From the NCBI GenBank assembly GCA_017961685.1, contig JAGCWW010000040.1, positions 62,001 through 126,000 of the forward strand: a DNA stretch of 64,000 nt. Direction: 5' to 3'. Position numbers and translations under genes: made by a program. A model generated the notes under the pieces. That model saw only the letters and a list, made by a program, of their open reading frames with translations, was not told the DNA's origin and did not search any database. This stretch comes from Acholeplasmatales bacterium (GTDB taxonomy: Bacteria > Bacillota_I > Bacilli_A > Acholeplasmatales > JAEDCM01). Numbering within the stretch: position 1 is the first letter of the stretch; every line of letters starts with the position of its first letter. This document shows positions 35,089 through 44,482 of this stretch, one piece after another.

Positions 35089-36681
35089 ATGCCTGTTGAT
35101 GGACTATTTATACACCATCTAGTAAATGAATTAAAAATACTAGATAATGGAAAAATTAATAGAGTTAACCAGGTAAGTCCAACTGACTTCCTTTTTAGTG
35201 TTAGATCAAATGGTATTAATCATAGTCTTTTTATTACTATTCATACTGAGCTAGCTCATATGAATCTTACTAAACGTTTTTATGAAAATGATTCAAATAT
35301 AACTAACCTAACAGTCTTACTTAGAAAATACGTTGAAAATGGCGTAATAAAGAGTATTTCTCAAGTTGATAACGATAGAATTATTTGTATAAATCTATCA
35401 AAATTTGATGAAATTGGAGATAGAATTGATGTTAAATTATATTTAGAATTAATGGGTAGACATTCTAATTTAGTCTTATGTGTTAATGATAAAATTATTA
35501 CCGCATATAAATACATTAATCCTTTTGAATCAGAAAATAGAACAGTACTTCCAAACATTAATTATGAAATAAAAATAACTAAGCTTAATCCATTTGTTTT
35601 GAACTTAGATGAGCTAAAAAAAGAATTTGAAACTATTCTAACACCTAAAGATTTAACTAATAGATTTAATGGTGTATCTTCTTTTATCGCAAATTATACA
35701 TATAATGATTATAAATTATTCCATAGTTTTATAAATACATTTAGCCCAACTAAATATGAAAAGAATTTATATTATATGGATATTAATTTCATTAATGAAG
35801 AAAAAACACATTATGAATCTTTATCTGAATTATTAGATGATTATTATTATGAAAAAAATAAAACAAATGAAATTAGAGTTAGAAGTAATAACTTAATTCA
35901 TGTCGTAAGAAATAAAATAGATAAATATGAAAGAAAATTAGTTAATTTAAATAATGATTTAAACGATGCCTTAAATTGTGAAATATATAGAATTAAAGGC
36001 GAACTACTTTATAATAACTTAAACAAGATTAATAAAGGTGATACTTCTATTACTTTATTTAACTATTATGATAATAAAGATTTAATAATTGAACTAGATC
36101 CATCTATTGGGCCAAATAAAAACGCAAGTAAGTATTTTCAAATATATAATAAAAAGAAAAATGCTTGTAAGATTATACCAAATCAAATAGATGAATGTAA
36201 GAGTGAAATAGAATTTTATAAGCTACTTGAAAGTCAAATAGAGTTCTCTAATATTGATGATATATTAGGTATAGCAAATGAATTAAATCAAAAGAAAAAG
36301 AATACAAAAAATAAGATTAAAATCACTACTTATAAAACAAATGATTATACAATTTATGTTGGAAAGAATAATGAGCAAAACGCATATCTAACAAAGAATT
36401 TGGCTAAATCTAGCGATTTATGGTTTCATGTTAAGGATATGCCATCAAGCCATGTAATATTATCAGGTTTAGTTAATGAAGAATCTATTAGATGTGCTAG
36501 CCAAATATGTAGCTTCTACTCAAAGGCTAAGTATTCTTCAAGTGTACCAGTAATATATACACAAGTTAAAAACCTAAAAAGAATTCCAAATAAAAGGAAT
36601 TGCTTTCTTAGTTATGCAAATGAAAAAACTATCTACATAGATCCAGATATTGATTATGTAAATAGTTTAAATTTAAGATAA
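35089..36681 (+). CDS. rqcH: Ribosome quality control factor RqcH (NFACT family)
   Basis: The 530-residue protein has the NFACT-N start MPVDGLFIHHLVNELK, VKLYLELMGRHSNLVL, a coiled-coil middle (KIDKYERKLVNLNNDLNDAL), and the NFACT-R block SSDLWFHVKDMPSSHVIL. RqcH/Rqc2 binds stalled large subunits and adds C-terminal alanine tails; older names call these fibronectin-binding proteins. It complements tmRNA/SmpB elsewhere in the window. AAAGGAGTG precedes the ATG. It ends in a nine-base convergent overlap with the next gene, and no terminator is visible. Confidence 0.94.
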   Translation: MPVDGLFIHHLVNELKILDNGKINRVNQVSPTDFLFSVRSNGINHSLFITIHTELAHMNLTKRFYENDSNITNLTVLLRKYVENGVIKSISQVDNDRIICINLSKFDEIGDRIDVKLYLELMGRHSNLVLCVNDKIITAYKYINPFESENRTVLPNINYEIKITKLNPFVLNLDELKKEFETILTPKDLTNRFNGVSSFIANYTYNDYKLFHSFINTFSPTKYEKNLYYMDINFINEEKTHYESLSELLDDYYYEKNKTNEIRVRSNNLIHVVRNKIDKYERKLVNLNNDLNDALNCEIYRIKGELLYNNLNKINKGDTSITLFNYYDNKDLIIELDPSIGPNKNASKYFQIYNKKKNACKIIPNQIDECKSEIEFYKLLESQIEFSNIDDILGIANELNQKKKNTKNKIKITTYKTNDYTIYVGKNNEQNAYLTKNLAKSSDLWFHVKDMPSSHVILSGLVNEESIRCASQICSFYSKAKYSSSVPVIYTQVKNLKRIPNKRNCFLSYANEKTIYIDPDIDYVNSLNLR

Positions 36682-37737
36682 TTTTAAGTTGGTATTATAG
36701 GCATAGCCTACAATGCCATCTTTTTTTATTTGGCTTATAGTATTACCAATAAATATAACGGAAACTATATCACCTTTATTTAATTTTAAGAATACATCTG
36801 AAGAGTTTCTAGCATTATATAAATTATTTTTATCTAGATAAACTAATCTCTTCTCTAAGAGTGCATCTTTACCATGGTACTTACATAATAATTGTTCACC
36901 CTTATCTTCTACTATTTCTACATAAGGATCTTTATATGTAATAGATACACTACCACTTTCTTCTTGGTCATTAATTACTTCTACTTTTTTAAACCAATCT
37001 TCATAGGTTGATGTAAATTCACCATTATTAATCATTAAGATATTTACTTGACCAAAATCTTTAGTTCCTTTACCTCCATCAATTAAGCATACCTTATTGT
37101 TTCTTAAAATTAATGGATTACAGTTAAACTTATTATTAGTTAGTTCAGGATAATTTGCAGATGGATAATGTCCTACAATTATCCATTTATCTGTTGACTT
37201 ATAATTATATTTTAAGTAATCTGCAGTTCTAACTACTGAATGTACTGTATTAGTATCAAAATAAGCTGAGTGAACGAAAATGTATTTTTCAGTTTCAATC
37301 ATATCAGGAAGATTATTGATAAATTCAAAGATATATCTGTAATTATCATAAGCATAATCATATATATCATCTTCACTAAAATTAGTTGAATCTACATTTT
37401 CTAATAAATCGTGTAATAAAGACGTTTTCTTAGTCACATACATCTTAATTAAATCACGTTGTAGATCATTTCTATTAAAGAAATCTTCTTCATGATTTCC
37501 TTTAATCATATAAACATTTTCTTTTTTGCATAATTCAATAATGTAGTTAATTGATGATAAGCTATTTTCACCTCTATTAATTACATCTCCTAAAATAAAT
37601 AAGTAATCATCTTTGGGATTGTAATTAACTTTTTTAAGTAATTTATCAAGCAAATCATAGCCACCATGTATATCACTAACACATAGTATTCTTTTACTAT
37701 AATCAAGATTTAGTTTTAACTTAATTAAATCCCTCAT
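36673..37737 (-). CDS. Metallophosphoesterase with C-terminal SH3-like domain
   Basis: The 354-residue protein has the calcineurin-like motifs SDIHGGYD, GDVINRGE, KGNHEEDF and VGHYPSA, as in bacterial Ser/Thr-phosphatase or Ap4A-hydrolase-like enzymes. After about residue 225 the sequence becomes a tail ending in LYNARNSSDVFLKLNKG and GIVGYAYNTNLKL, which looks like an SH3b domain. There is no signal peptide, so the SH3b part probably acts in the cytoplasm. The substrate is unknown. It starts 15 bases after holA and ends converging on rqcH. Confidence 0.82.
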   Translation of the reverse strand: MRDLIKLKLNLDYSKRILCVSDIHGGYDLLDKLLKKVNYNPKDDYLFILGDVINRGENSLSSINYIIELCKKENVYMIKGNHEEDFFNRNDLQRDLIKMYVTKKTSLLHDLLENVDSTNFSEDDIYDYAYDNYRYIFEFINNLPDMIETEKYIFVHSAYFDTNTVHSVVRTADYLKYNYKSTDKWIIVGHYPSANYPELTNNKFNCNPLILRNNKVCLIDGGKGTKDFGQVNILMINNGEFTSTYEDWFKKVEVINDQEESGSVSITYKDPYVEIVEDKGEQLLCKYHGKDALLEKRLVYLDKNNLYNARNSSDVFLKLNKGDIVSVIFIGNTISQIKKDGIVGYAYNTNLKLS

Positions 37738-37751
37738 GATAATCTCCTTTC

Positions 37752-38693
37752 TTATTTTTGTAAGACAAATAATTCTAATAAAGTCTGTTCATCTCCATTA
37801 CCACTTCTTACATCAATATTAATTTTCCCTAGTTGTTTGATTAAAGATTCTATTTTTAATTCACCTAATGTTTTAGCATGCCTTATCATATGATACGCTC
37901 TACCACTACTCATATTTAAATCCATCGCAATATCATATTGGCTTTTACCTCTTTGGTATAATTTAGAAACATATAAAAGTAATAATAAATTATTTTTAAT
38001 GTTAGCTAGTATTATACTTGTAGGTACGCTATCATTAATCAAATTCATTAAGGAAGTATAGGCTAAGCTATTATTTCCTTCAAACATTGCCTGTGTTATA
38101 TCATATATCTTACTTTCTACTTCTCTATTAGTAAGTAGGTTAATCATTTCCATTGTTATAGGCTTACCTTCAGCATAACAATCTAGCTTTATTAGATTAT
38201 TCTCTAAAGTTTGAAAATCTTTACTTCTAGCCATTATTTCATGTTTTTCTCTATCTGTAATAATTAAATTATTATCCATAACATACTTATTAAAGAAATC
38301 ATCTAGTGAATATGAATCTTTATCTAAGTTTATCTTTTTAAATGACTTATTAAGTATAGAATTAAGCTTATTATCTTTATTATAATTAGTTGTAGAGAAA
38401 ATTAATATGTTTTCATTTTCATCATCTTGAACGAATCTATTGAATGCTGTTAGCTCTTCATTAGTTAAGTCTTTATTAGATTCTAAGATACTAGGATTTT
38501 TAACCCAAAATATTCTTTTTGGATCTAATACAGATACTGTTTCTAAGCATGATACTAAGTCAACCATATCTAGTTCATCTAGATCATAATTTTCTAAAGC
38601 ATCTTCTTCTAAACCTTCAATTTTTAATATTTCTAATACTTTTTTCTTAATCAAATATTCATCATTTGATAAAAGCAAATATAGATTATTCAT
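37752..38693 (-). CDS. holA: DNA polymerase III delta subunit
   Basis: The protein of 313 residues begins NNLYLLLSNDEYLIKKKV, the clamp-loader delta start, with WVKNPSILE and a C-terminal helical domain ending RSGNGDEQTLLELFVL. HolA opens the sliding clamp. The longer frame (to 38732) is rejected: a TATAAT and a TTGGAGTG site lie inside it, just before the ATG at 38693. It follows comEC, as in the Bacillus comE region (yqeN). Confidence 0.9.
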   Translation of the reverse strand: MNNLYLLLSNDEYLIKKKVLEILKIEGLEEDALENYDLDELDMVDLVSCLETVSVLDPKRIFWVKNPSILESNKDLTNEELTAFNRFVQDDENENILIFSTTNYNKDNKLNSILNKSFKKINLDKDSYSLDDFFNKYVMDNNLIITDREKHEIMARSKDFQTLENNLIKLDCYAEGKPITMEMINLLTNREVESKIYDITQAMFEGNNSLAYTSLMNLINDSVPTSIILANIKNNLLLLLYVSKLYQRGKSQYDIAMDLNMSSGRAYHMIRHAKTLGELKIESLIKQLGKINIDVRSGNGDEQTLLELFVLQK

Positions 38694-38749
38694 ATTAATC
38701 ACTCCAAATTTTATTATAACATATCTACACATAAATATCTATTTTTACT

Positions 38750-40732
38750 TTAAGTAAAAATTTTATGGTATGTATATGTCTTATTAATGTATGTTATATG
38801 ATACTTTATTTTCTTATATTCTAAATATTCTATTACTTCTTTATGTGGGTGCTTAAACTTATTATATGCACCACAGCTTATAACCGCAATTTTAGGATCA
38901 GCTTTATCAATAAAGCTCTTAGTAAAGGCATTACTTGCTCCATGATGTCCTACTTTTAGAATATCACATTTAATATTTAAATTAACTAATGATTCTTCAT
39001 TTTCAAAGTCTCCCATAAATAAAAATACTTTCTTTAAAACATATATTTTTAAAACTAAAGATATATTATTAACATTATTACTATTAACTCTTGGGGCAAG
39101 ACATTCAATTTTAATATTTTTTAAATTAAGAGTACTTCCGCTTTTAAAATATAAGACATTTTTATAATAGTTTAAGGCATTTAAGGTTAGTTCAGTATTA
39201 TCATAATAACTAACAACTAAAGTACTAACAGTTATATTAGAATAATATATATCCATTAAATCTCCTGCATGGTCATCATGCCCATGTGTTATGATTAAAT
39301 AATCGATATGTCTTATACCTTGTTTAGTTAAATATTTATATGTATCATTATAACAATCAATTAATATTGTATAATTACTTGTTTTTATTAAACTACTATC
39401 TCCCTGTCCACAGTCAAATATTTTCACATAACCTCCAATAGTTATATTACCTTTAATAAAAATAAAAAACATTAATATTATTAAATAGATTCCTTTTTTC
39501 ATCTTAAAGAAAATAAAGATAAAAGTATAATAAAATAATATTTCTATACTACTCATACTTGGTACTTCTATTACTGATAATTTGAAGTTTGATAAAAAGT
39601 TAATTACTTTAATAAATAAATCACATAATAATTCATAAGGTTTAAAGTTTCTAATAAATGCTGTAATAAAAGTTATAGGCATAAAAATAATTGAGAAAAA
39701 AACAATTAATAATATATTATAAAAGGGTGATAAAATATTTATCTGATTATTCATATTAACTGTTAAAGGCAAGCTCATAAGAAAACATAAGAAACTATAT
39801 TTTAATGTTTTAAATTTATTATCAAAATCACTAATAATAATTGATGTAGTAATTAGAAATGATAATTCAAAACCCATATCATAAATATAATAAGGGTTAA
39901 TAAAAAGGAGACTTATAAAGATAAAAGATAATATATCTAATTTAGAAAATTCATACTTTTTATAAGTAAGAAAGTTAGCTAAAATAACCATAAAACTAGC
40001 CCTTATTACAGATGGAGAAAATCCCGTAATAAAGATATATATTACAAGTATTATGTTTATATATTTTTTCTTTAAAAAAAGCGATAAAAACTTAACTAGA
40101 ATTAATATATGAAGTCCACTAATAGAGAATAAATGACTTATTCCAAGTGTATTTAAATCACTTTTAATTTCTAAATCATTTTTATATCCAAGTAATAAGC
40201 TTTTATAAAATGAGCTTGATGTTTTACTATAATTATTATCAAAATATTTTATTAAGTTATTTCTAATTAGATATATATTTATACTATTTTTCTTTTCTAT
40301 TTTGTTTGCGAAAAATTGATATTTTATATCATGTTTTAAATAATAATCATTATAATCAAATGGAATAGTTGGATAGTTTATTTCTCTATAATATCCTTCT
40401 ACTTTTACTTTATCTCCTAAGGATAATGTATTATTAGTATAAAGTATTACTTTTTGATTATATAGTTTTAAAATATAACTATTATCTTTAACATCCATTA
40501 CTATTCCTGTAATAGTTTTATTTATTCTAAATGGTTTAAATACTTTTAAAATCATTCTAAAGGAAAATATAGATGTAATTATAAAGGTTAGGGTAAATAT
40601 TTGTCTTTTCCTTATATAAAATAAATAGATAGGAATTAAAAAGAAGGTATATTTAAATAGGGATACTAAAAGTACCCCTATTGCAATATAGTAGATATTA
40701 TCATATAGTGATAAGATCTTTAATCTGTTCAT
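38750..40732 (-). CDS. comEC: DNA internalization channel ComEC/Rec2
   Basis: The protein of 660 residues has an N-terminal OB-like region, a multi-helix competence core (LGISHLFSISGLHILIL, IRASFMVI), and a C-terminal metallo-beta-lactamase-like domain with the intact motif HGHDDHAGD. ComEC carries single-stranded DNA across the membrane during transformation. Of two nearby ATGs, that at 40732 is correctly spaced from AGGAG. It overlaps comEA. The gene is full length, so competence may be functional, though the uptake pilus genes are not in view. Confidence 0.93.
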   Translation of the reverse strand: MNRLKILSLYDNIYYIAIGVLLVSLFKYTFFLIPIYLFYIRKRQIFTLTFIITSIFSFRMILKVFKPFRINKTITGIVMDVKDNSYILKLYNQKVILYTNNTLSLGDKVKVEGYYREINYPTIPFDYNDYYLKHDIKYQFFANKIEKKNSINIYLIRNNLIKYFDNNYSKTSSSFYKSLLLGYKNDLEIKSDLNTLGISHLFSISGLHILILVKFLSLFLKKKYINIILVIYIFITGFSPSVIRASFMVILANFLTYKKYEFSKLDILSFIFISLLFINPYYIYDMGFELSFLITTSIIISDFDNKFKTLKYSFLCFLMSLPLTVNMNNQINILSPFYNILLIVFFSIIFMPITFITAFIRNFKPYELLCDLFIKVINFLSNFKLSVIEVPSMSSIEILFYYTFIFIFFKMKKGIYLIILMFFIFIKGNITIGGYVKIFDCGQGDSSLIKTSNYTILIDCYNDTYKYLTKQGIRHIDYLIITHGHDDHAGDLMDIYYSNITVSTLVVSYYDNTELTLNALNYYKNVLYFKSGSTLNLKNIKIECLAPRVNSNNVNNISLVLKIYVLKKVFLFMGDFENEESLVNLNIKCDILKVGHHGASNAFTKSFIDKADPKIAVISCGAYNKFKHPHKEVIEYLEYKKIKYHITYINKTYTYHKIFT

Positions 40733-41210
40733 AAATAGCATCTCCTATGCCACTTACGTTTTTGATGTCTTCTTTTGCTTTGAATGAGCCGTTATTGATT
40801 CTATAGTCGATGATATTTGTAGCTGTAGAATAACCAATTCCAGGTAAGCTATCTAGTTCTGTTGCTGTTGCTTGGTTGATGTTAATTAATTCAGTTACAG
40901 TGATTGTTGCAGTATTTAAAGTTGAAGGAACTTTAATCATTTGTTCATCACTTATTTTACTAGCTAGATTAATATTTGAAGTATCCGCAGTACTCTTTAA
41001 ACCACCAGCGATTTCTAGTACTTGAAATACTCTACATTTATCACTTACCCTATATACTCCTGGATTATTAACTTCTCCTTTTATATCTACATATACGTAA
41101 CTTACAATTTCATTATTAGTTACGCTTGTAGTGCTTTTAGCATATGCAACAGTTAGTCCTGTAGCTAAAACTAAAAATACGACTCCTAAAACAGCAATAA
41201 TTTTCTTCAT
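40701..41210 (-). CDS. comEA: Competence DNA receptor ComEA
   Basis: The 169-residue protein has an N-terminal membrane helix (residues 5-24), an SLBB domain (VYVDIKGEVNNPGVYRV), and a helix-hairpin-helix DNA-binding end with NINQATATELDSLPGIG. ComEA binds incoming double-stranded DNA outside the membrane. GGAGGTG precedes its ATG. It is followed by comEC with about 32 bases of overlap. Confidence 0.95.
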   Translation of the reverse strand: MKKIIAVLGVVFLVLATGLTVAYAKSTTSVTNNEIVSYVYVDIKGEVNNPGVYRVSDKCRVFQVLEIAGGLKSTADTSNINLASKISDEQMIKVPSTLNTATITVTELININQATATELDSLPGIGYSTATNIIDYRINNGSFKAKEDIKNVSGIGDAIYEQIKDLITI

Positions 41211-41313
41211 TTTTATACACCTCCATAATATAATACGGAAAAATAAAAACTTTTTACCACTTTTTTTAATTTATTTTTATTTTTTTCTATGATACAATTA
41301 TTTTGGTGATATT

Positions 41314-42168
41314 ATGAATGATGAAAAATATAGATATCGTAGATTAGCATATATCATTACTGGTATCTTAATTCCTATATTTGCCTTATTGTTATTAATC
41401 CTAGGATTAGCAACTTTTAAGGGTGGTGGAAAGCCTGTTGTGATTACATCTATTGTTATATTTGTTTTAGCAATTATCTATTATTTCTTTGCTCAAGTTA
41501 AAATATTTAGTTTAAAGAATAGATATAAAGAATTTGTTATTAGTGATGCTTTCTTAACTTATCAATTTGATTATTATTCAAGACAATTAGGTATAATGAG
41601 TAATAAATATAAAATTGATAAATATGAATTTGAAGATTTAAATTATTATAAAACTAGACCAGACTATAAATTCTATTGTAATGAATTAGTAGTAGGTTCT
41701 ATTAGAGATGTTCAATTTAGAAGTGAAGATTATAAGTATTTAACTGATAAAGGTAATACAAATAAGTGTGGTAGAATTTATGCTTTAAACTTAAAAAGTG
41801 ATGAAGCTTTTAAACTTATTATTACTAAAGAAGATTATTCAACTAACTTAAAGAAAATGGATATTAATTTAGGTAATTATAATGTTTATACAAATAATAT
41901 TGATCTAGCAAGTAAATATATTTTAGTAGATAAATTTATGGAAAATATAACTAAGCTTGAAGAATTTGGACCACTATTCTTTGAAGTTTATAATAGAAGC
42001 TTATACTTAATAATTGATAGAATTAAAAACTCATTTATTATTGAAGATAGAGAATATTTTGATATTCAAGGCGATGTTGAAAATGAAATAATGATTATAA
42101 ATGGAATCATTGATTCATTTAAATTCACTATGCCAGAAAAGAAAGAAAAACCTTTTATTATAAAGTAA
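41314..42168 (+). CDS. DUF3137-like membrane protein
   Basis: The 284-residue protein has two N-terminal helices (about residues 11-33 and 40-60) and a cytosolic domain. Its second half, with the segment from YILVDKFMENITKLEEF to GIIDSFKF, matches in pattern the C-terminal part of the DUF3137 proteins at 7907 and 42221 (ending SEFRF and HDFRF). It is therefore a divergent family member; the function is unknown. It is on the plus strand and converges on the 42221 gene over a bidirectional terminator. GGTGAT precedes its ATG. Confidence 0.7.
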   Translation: MNDEKYRYRRLAYIITGILIPIFALLLLILGLATFKGGGKPVVITSIVIFVLAIIYYFFAQVKIFSLKNRYKEFVISDAFLTYQFDYYSRQLGIMSNKYKIDKYEFEDLNYYKTRPDYKFYCNELVVGSIRDVQFRSEDYKYLTDKGNTNKCGRIYALNLKSDEAFKLIITKEDYSTNLKKMDINLGNYNVYTNNIDLASKYILVDKFMENITKLEEFGPLFFEVYNRSLYLIIDRIKNSFIIEDREYFDIQGDVENEIMIINGIIDSFKFTMPEKKEKPFIIK

Positions 42169-42187
42169 AAAAAGCTTAATAAAGAGA

Positions 42188-42212
42188 AAAAAGACGATTA
42201 ACTCGTCTTTTT
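42188..42212 (+). terminator. Bidirectional terminator between two DUF3137-like genes
   Basis: A 10-bp stem AAAAAGACGA/TCGTCTTTTT has T-rich tracts on both strands and serves the genes converging from 42168 and 42221. Confidence 0.88.
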
Positions 42213-42220
42213 ATTTTTAA

Positions 42221-43213
42221 TTAAAATCTATTAACAGTTAAAGGATTTTGATCCTTATCAAACTTATAAGAATCAAATCTAAAATCATGAATAATAGCCG
42301 CAGCTAGACTTATTTGTTGTTCTAACTTTTTTAGGTTTTCATCATTAACTGTTTTAAACAAATCTAGTTCAAATGAATCAACACCATTATTTATTCCTAT
42401 ATTAACTATATTATTATTTAAGGAAAACATAATTTGCCCATCACATATTCTATCTAGCTGTATGAACTTTTCAATCATACTTGGTGTAAAGATATAAAAG
42501 AAATGTTGGCTATTAGATGCATATGCCCTATATTTTTTTGAGAATTCTATTGATTCAACCTTTACTTCATTCAAAGTATTTTTAATTGCCTCATCAATAA
42601 ATATCATTTCCTTTATACATATTGAAGTATCTAGTTTTCTATTAAGTTTAAAGCTAAACCATTGTCCTTTAAATAATAATTCATACATGTCTTCTACATT
42701 TGTTTTATTATTAATTAGTCTTCTTGTAACAGAACTACTATTAGTATTTGAAGTAAAGTTTCTTTTAACTTCAACATCAAACATTTTAAAATAAATTCCA
42801 TTATAACTTCCAGAAATAACATCTTCAGCGCAAGCTTTTGGTATTACGCCACTAAATAATCTTGAATTTTCAATTGTTTTTGTTTGATCTTCTTCACGAA
42901 CATAAGTTACGTTATCATAATATTTATTCATCATTTTCTCTATTATTTTCACCTTTACTTCTTTTGAATATTCCTTTTTTATTTTACTTGAAGTAAAAGG
43001 CATAACCATTCCAGCAAATAGCGGAATAGAAAATACAATCATAAATATACCAAATCTATAAGTTATATCAAAAAATAAAGTAACAAGTGAAATGATAGTA
43101 ACTAAAATTAAGCCAATTATACCAATTATAGTATAAATCTTACCTAGCTTTATTCTTTTATTATATTTATCTACATATTTAAGTCTAATGTTTTCAATAT
43201 CATTATAAACCAC
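42221..43213 (-). CDS. DUF3137-family membrane protein
   Basis: The protein of about 330 residues has two helices (about residues 30-75) and the DUF3137 blocks ISGSYNGIYFKMFDV, FKGQWFSFKLNRK and FSLNNNIVNIGI. It closely parallels the protein at 7907..9052 but lacks its acidic coiled tail and lemA neighbour. The GTG at 43213 is spaced correctly from GGGGTG and is preferred to the GTG at 43222. It is co-transcribed with the membrane protein upstream. Confidence 0.82.
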   Translation of the reverse strand: MVYNDIENIRLKYVDKYNKRIKLGKIYTIIGIIGLILVTIISLVTLFFDITYRFGIFMIVFSIPLFAGMVMPFTSSKIKKEYSKEVKVKIIEKMMNKYYDNVTYVREEDQTKTIENSRLFSGVIPKACAEDVISGSYNGIYFKMFDVEVKRNFTSNTNSSSVTRRLINNKTNVEDMYELLFKGQWFSFKLNRKLDTSICIKEMIFIDEAIKNTLNEVKVESIEFSKKYRAYASNSQHFFYIFTPSMIEKFIQLDRICDGQIMFSLNNNIVNIGINNGVDSFELDLFKTVNDENLKKLEQQISLAAAIIHDFRFDSYKFDKDQNPLTVNRF

Positions 43214-43229
43214 TTTAATCACCCCAATC

Positions 43230-43805
43230 CTAATTAGCTTGAGGCTCTATTTTTAGTGCTATAAGAAACGCACAAATAAAGCATAATACAAAAGGAACAG
43301 CCACTATGTAAAGGAAAAGGGCACCTTCTATTTTAATTAAACCTGTAATCATAATAGAGAGAGTCAAAATAAATTCCACAATCATAAAAATGGTATAACT
43401 TGTTGTATACTTACTTCTATTTATATAATGCAATTCTCTTATAATCTTAAAACGTACTAATGATCCTAAAAAGAAACTAAATGCTGAAAAAACAAATGTT
43501 AAAGATATACTTGCTGCACAAATTAAAAGAAAAAGACTTGTTGATTCTTCATCGTCTTTAACTTTATCTGCTAAACCAAATATGGCAATAAAACCATATA
43601 TCGCAAATATGATACTTGCAATAAATAATATTTTATTTGAATTATAAATTAAATCAATTCTTCTAAACTTTTGATCTACACCAACTTCTACCTCTTTTTC
43701 AACTTCAATAGAATCAAGAGTGACTACTCTTTTAACTCTATAGTTTTTTCCTTCTTTAGGTTCATCATTTAATTCTTCTTTAATTAAATCTAAATTCTCC
43801 TCCAT
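43230..43805 (-). CDS. Hypothetical four-helix membrane protein
   Basis: The 191-residue protein has an acidic, soluble N-terminus of about 50 residues and then four hydrophobic helices. I do not recognise the family. GGGGG lies before its ATG. It sits between the DUF3137 gene (16 bases downstream) and a methyltransferase, in the same direction, and may work with the DUF3137 protein; this is only positional. Confidence 0.65.
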   Translation of the reverse strand: MEENLDLIKEELNDEPKEGKNYRVKRVVTLDSIEVEKEVEVGVDQKFRRIDLIYNSNKILFIASIIFAIYGFIAIFGLADKVKDDEESTSLFLLICAASISLTFVFSAFSFFLGSLVRFKIIRELHYINRSKYTTSYTIFMIVEFILTLSIMITGLIKIEGALFLYIVAVPFVLCFICAFLIALKIEPQAN

Positions 43806-43814
43806 AAGAACCCC

Positions 43815-44480
43815 CTATTTTATGCATTTAAAAAATACTTTTATATTATCATCAATTAATATTTCTACCTTAAATCCTAAGCTTTCAAGTTCTTTAATAT
43901 AAACTTCTTTAGGATAAGTTTCTTGATAATGAATCTCCCTAAATTCATCATCTTTTGTTTTAATAGTTAAATCATGTTTGATTTTGCCAACTCCATTATC
44001 TAGTATCTTCCATGTATAACTAAATAAGTCGTTAGTATCTTCTTCAACATAATTTTTCATACTTTCTTGATAATTAAAATCATTAACATCAAAAATAAAA
44101 ATACCACCACATTTAAGACAGTCATATATATTTTTAAAAGCTAATTTATAATCTACATAATTAATGACATCTAAAAAAGATATACAACAATCATATAGTT
44201 CAAAACCTATTTCTTCTTCTAGATTATTTTCATATAAAGGAAAATTAACATTTTCTTTTTCTTGTTTACTCTTACAAATTGTAAGCATATCACTTGATAA
44301 ATCTATACCTGTTATATTATATCCATCTTTAGCAAGTGGTATTGATACATTACCTGTACCACAACCACAATCTAGTATCGTTTTATCTAAACTTACATTT
44401 TCTTTAACGATATCAACAAATATATCATAACAGACATCTTGCATCATCAAATCATAATAATAGCTAAAATTATTATACAT
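43815..44480 (-). CDS. yqeM: YqeM-like class I SAM-dependent methyltransferase
   Basis: The 221-residue enzyme has the SAM-binding motif LDCGCGTGNVSIPLA, the acidic GIDLSSDM, and FDVNDFN after motif III. The start YNNFSYYYDLMM is typical of YqeM-like proteins. The place directly after rsfS in the yqeH-yqeK-rsfS-yqeM order of Bacillus supports the name; the substrate is unknown. It starts two bases after the preceding stop. Confidence 0.83.
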   Translation of the reverse strand: MYNNFSYYYDLMMQDVCYDIFVDIVKENVSLDKTILDCGCGTGNVSIPLAKDGYNITGIDLSSDMLTICKSKQEKENVNFPLYENNLEEEIGFELYDCCISFLDVINYVDYKLAFKNIYDCLKCGGIFIFDVNDFNYQESMKNYVEEDTNDLFSYTWKILDNGVGKIKHDLTIKTKDDEFREIHYQETYPKEVYIKELESLGFKVEILIDDNIKVFFKCIK

Positions 44481-44482
44481 TT

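Noticed and set aside
38694..38732. N-terminal extension of holA
   Set aside because: A TATAAT box and the ribosome site lie inside it, and HolA homology starts at 38693.
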